Positions 61,697 through 64,000 of a stretch of 64,000 nt of DNA are shown piece by piece. This DNA comes from Symbiodinium natans (Eukaryota > Sar > Dinophyceae > Suessiales > Symbiodiniaceae). The translations under genes and the position numbers were made by a program. A model generated the notes under the pieces. It did not search any database. It saw only the letters and a program-made list of their open reading frames with translations, and was not told the origin of the DNA. How positions within the stretch are numbered: the stretch's first letter is position 1; every line of letters begins with the position of its first letter. The stretch lies in NCBI GenBank assembly GCA_905221605.1, contig CAJNDS010002734.1, positions 62,001-126,000 of the forward strand. The letters are read 5' to 3'.

Positions 61697-63079
61697 GTGC
61701 ATCTCATGCTCCTTTGGAAAGCTGTAGTTGTGCTGCGCCCAGGAGGACCCATGTCGGGCGTGCAAGACCTGCTGTACAAGGTTAGGGCTTGCTTCTCAGT
61801 ACCACTCGTAAAGTTGACTGCAGCTGACAAAGCAGTAGGCCCAGAATGCGTCAACTGCTCCGGCCTTTGTGCGGTAGTGGTAGTTAGACCTTCCAGGGTT
61901 ATGTGCCCAAACAAACGTGTGTGTATATATATATATGTATCGATATATATATATATATGTATGTGTATATAGCTACTATATAGGTCTAAGACCGACCTGA
62001 GTCCTACTTGCTTTGTGGCGACCTGCTGCTCTCGACTTCTGCTGTCAACAATAAAGTCGGGCCTGAAAACGTCCAGAGGATCTCTGTACAGGATGATCGC
62101 CTGATCATACCTTCGGAGACAACAAGTGAGACCATAAACTACTACTTGCTTAAGAACTCCTAAAAAACAAAAAACAATAATCCCCATATTCCCCTTATAA
62201 GGAAGAATACTTAACCCTAAACCCTAAACCCTAAACCCTAATGAGGGGTTCTTAAGCAATTGGTAGTAAACTGTGGGGCAAGACTAAGCCATGGCTCCCT
62301 TCAAGGACTTGTTGGACGTCAGTGAGCAGAGGCAGATGACGTGACTACTCTTTGCTGAAGAGCCCCAAAAGAATGAAACACAATAATCCCGGTATTGCCC
62401 TTACAGGGAAGAATATTTAATCTTTTGAGAGCCCCAAAAGAATAAAACATAATAATCCCTATATTACCCTTACAAGGAAGAACTTTTTTTTTTTTTGGGG
62501 GGGGGGGGGTTCTGATTCTTAAGTCATTTGTAGATGAACAAGTCCTGGCTGCGTAATCTCGCAGGGGATGTGCAGCGCAGCCTTGCCCAGCTCATCCGGG
62601 TTTAGGGTTTAGGGTTTAGGGTTTAGGGTTTAGGGTTTAGGGTTTAGGGCTTAAGAATTAGAAAAGGGGTTTTTGGGGGGCTACTATAGGATGATTACAA
62701 AGGGACCATAAGGGAATATTGCTAGTAATTCTTCCGACCCCTTATAGTACTTCCTACGAATTTGTGGCATCTGAACTTCACCTCTTCAGGATTCTGACTG
62801 GGACCTTCATGGACCTGACTGCTCCATATATGCACCGACGCCGCACGCGAAACATCAGTCTGGTGCCAGGCCTTCGTTCGATCGCTGGCTCGATTCCACC
62901 TCAGGATCGTCGGACAACAGGTGACAGAAGAGGCGCTGCTACGCATTTCACGGCTACATCCCCCCATGTTCATCGACTTTCTTGTGCTGTATGATATACC
63001 TGACTGGACGCGAGCCAATGCACCAATGCCAGCCCGAGTTGGCAAGAAGTTCTTTGTCGCGCAGACGGAAGCCTCTTGA
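61697..63079 (+). CDS. 3' part of a plus-strand gene of unknown function, six exons
   Basis: Six exons agree in phase: 61,697-61,780, 61,814-61,873, 62,002-62,125, 62,289-62,317, 62,534-62,599 and 62,870-63,079. They read VHLMLLWKAVVVLRPGGPMS...YK, LTAADKAVGPECVNCSGLCA, SYLLCGDLLLSTSAVNNKVG..., MAPFKDLLD, MNKSWLRNLAGDVQRSLAQL(IR) and a 69-codon last exon ending VGKKFFVAQTEAS and TGA. Donors are GTTAGG, GTAGTG, GTGAGA, GTCAGT and GTTTAGGG, better consensus than in the minus genes. A predicted start was not found; upstream exons probably lie left of 61,697. No domain is recognised. It is the only plus-strand gene I can support. Confidence 0.65.
61919..61975. repeat. (TA)n/(GTAT)n microsatellite inside an intron
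   Basis: Lies in the intron between the second and third exons of the plus-strand gene. Confidence 0.9.
62126..62288. mobile_element. Family F element plus CCCTAAA array forming an intron
   Basis: 163 bases from donor GTGAGACC to acceptor GACTAAG. ACTACTTGCTTAAGAACTCC and GGGGTTCTTAAGCAATTGGT are the inverted ends; four CCCTAAA units sit in the middle. Exons join to give SETT-MAPFKD. Confidence 0.75.
62318..62533. mobile_element. Intron with two tandem family F elements
   Basis: GAGCCCCAAAAGAATGAAAC and GAGCCCCAAAAGAATAAAAC mark two near-identical half units about 70 bases apart; the intron ends with a T13G13 junction, TTCTTAAG and TTTGTAG. Donor GTCAGTGAG. Confidence 0.7.
62600..62869 (+). 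other. Intron starting in a TTTAGGG array
   Basis: The donor GTTTAGGG is the first unit of a seven-unit array. A family F-like fragment follows (GCTTAAGAATTAG to about 62,760). Acceptor GGTGCCAG. Confidence 0.55.
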
Positions 63080-64000
63080 CCATACGACTCCATGCCATTG
63101 TGCCCACGATTGTTTCGTTTCTGCTTTGTTTTGTTTTTAGGATTTAGATGCTTTGGGTACAGCTGTCAGTATCCTAGTGAGAGAGTAGCACTGCCATGGT
63201 GTGCTGCGTGATGGGTAAAGACCGAAGTTCGTTTCCGCAAGTTAACAGTGTTCCCAAAGCCAAAACATGTTTCTTACGGTTGTGCGCCGTCGTTTCCCCT
63301 TCTCAGACCATGCAGAATTGTGTTTCTTCGAAAGTCGGTTGTGGACGTTAAGGGCATCCTGGGTAAACTCCAATTCCGGTCCGGTCAGTTTTGTGGTTCT
63401 GGCTGTTTTGGCTGTTCCTAGCTGACCTGAATGCGTGGGTCCCTTTTTGGGTCTTTCAATTACGGGTGCAGCGCTATATGTGGACCAGAAAGGGACGCTT
63501 ATTAAGAGGACTTTCCATGTCGCCTCCTCTAGTTACCTCACTTTATAAGCTGTCTATGATGAGCCGCCCGTCCATTGCTCTTGCTGCCAAGAGGCTGTCG
63601 GATCATTGACTCGAGCGTGCTGGGTGGAAAAACAAGACCTTGTCTGAAATGCCGGGGCAATCAGCGCAAAGCACGCTCGTAAACCCGAAACCTTAAACCC
63701 TACTGGTGGGTTTTTTGGACCCATTCGAACCAGGCGGCAGCAGCCTTTCGACTGGATGCGCTCTGCATACTCCTGTCCTGCAGCACAGGGCAGTGCAACG
63801 TGTCAAGCTGTGTCTTCGGGTTTCGGGTGTAGGGTCACCAGATTTGTTGGCCACTGCATAAGTAGACGTCAGCAAGAATTCTGAAGCAAAACGCCCTCTT
63901 GAACCCCTTCTTGCTCTAAACGAACCCTACACCAACCCCACTGACGGTGGTAGCGCAGCCGTCCTACCAGCGCCGCCGCTTTCTCCAGAGTCATCCTGGT
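63080..64000. other. 3' flank of the plus-strand gene, no further gene recognised
   Basis: Probable 3' UTR and intergenic sequence with TTTTGTTTTGTTTTTAG near 63,125. Open frames near 63,391 and 63,693 lack splice or homology support. Telomere-type units are sparse here (one degenerate group near 63,680). Confidence 0.45.

Noticed and set aside
60900-62125. Sulfotransferase-like gene (FLGIEAPG and, on minus, IILYRDPLDVF)
   Set aside because: The two motifs are short. The second lies on the minus strand over an exon whose plus-strand reading has matching phases and consensus splice sites.
62794-62926. Alternative plus-strand exon reading DSDWDLHGPDCSIYAPTPHA with donor GTGACAG
   Set aside because: It is open and has good sites, but the overlapping last exon from 62,870 runs 69 codons to a stop with a more protein-like composition; kept only as an alternative.
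1-64000. Dinoflagellate spliced-leader relics (for example TTTTGGCTCAAG)
   Set aside because: I looked for the conserved leader 3' end and saw no convincing match, so no mRNA-derived retrogene is claimed.

Overview
The window reads as nuclear DNA of a dinoflagellate, most likely from or near the Symbiodiniaceae/Polarella group. Genes are cut into many short exons. Introns carry GC and GA donors as well as GT, and acceptors are plain AG. Plant-type telomere heptamers (TTTAGGG/CCCTAAA) are scattered through the introns, and many small terminal-inverted-repeat elements are present. There is no bacterial-style gene packing; the only long single-frame gene is a retrotransposon ORF. I placed all exons by eye from reading frame, splice dinucleotides and phase, with no transcript or database support. 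No rRNA, tRNA or CRISPR was seen.

Layout. 2.4-7.4 kb: minus-strand exons of an unrecognised gene. About 9.6-23.0 kb: a minus-strand voltage-gated, cyclic-nucleotide-binding-domain potassium channel. Its exons from 21,589 down to 11,949 join in phase through a hydrophilic N-terminal region, S1-S6, the selectivity filter TMTSVGYGD, the C-linker and the CNBD. One channel intron (15,411-18,965) holds a 0.6-kb inverted repeat. 24.5-30.3 kb: minus-strand exons of a UPF0489 (C5orf22-like) protein and possible further exons. 31.25-34.13 kb: a 5'-truncated LINE with a perfect 18-bp target-site duplication. 34.5-44.5 kb: many minus-strand exons of unrecognised gene(s). 44.7-57.3 kb: a gene-poor block without telomere heptamers, made of satellites and segmental duplications. 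58.4-61.5 kb: minus-strand exons. 61.7-63.08 kb: the 3' end of a plus-strand gene whose six exons join in phase to a stop codon.

The most interesting signal is how the introns are built. At least eleven families of short palindromic elements (about 90-160 bp) recur. In several cases the whole element is the intron: the donor lies at or in one inverted repeat, the acceptor at or in the other, and the flanking exons join in one open frame. These fit introner elements, DNA-transposon-like units that create introns. One further intron (19,675-19,721) is almost pure telomere-type repeat, and other exons end directly at GTTTAGGG. Several mechanisms of intron gain may therefore be visible in one locus.
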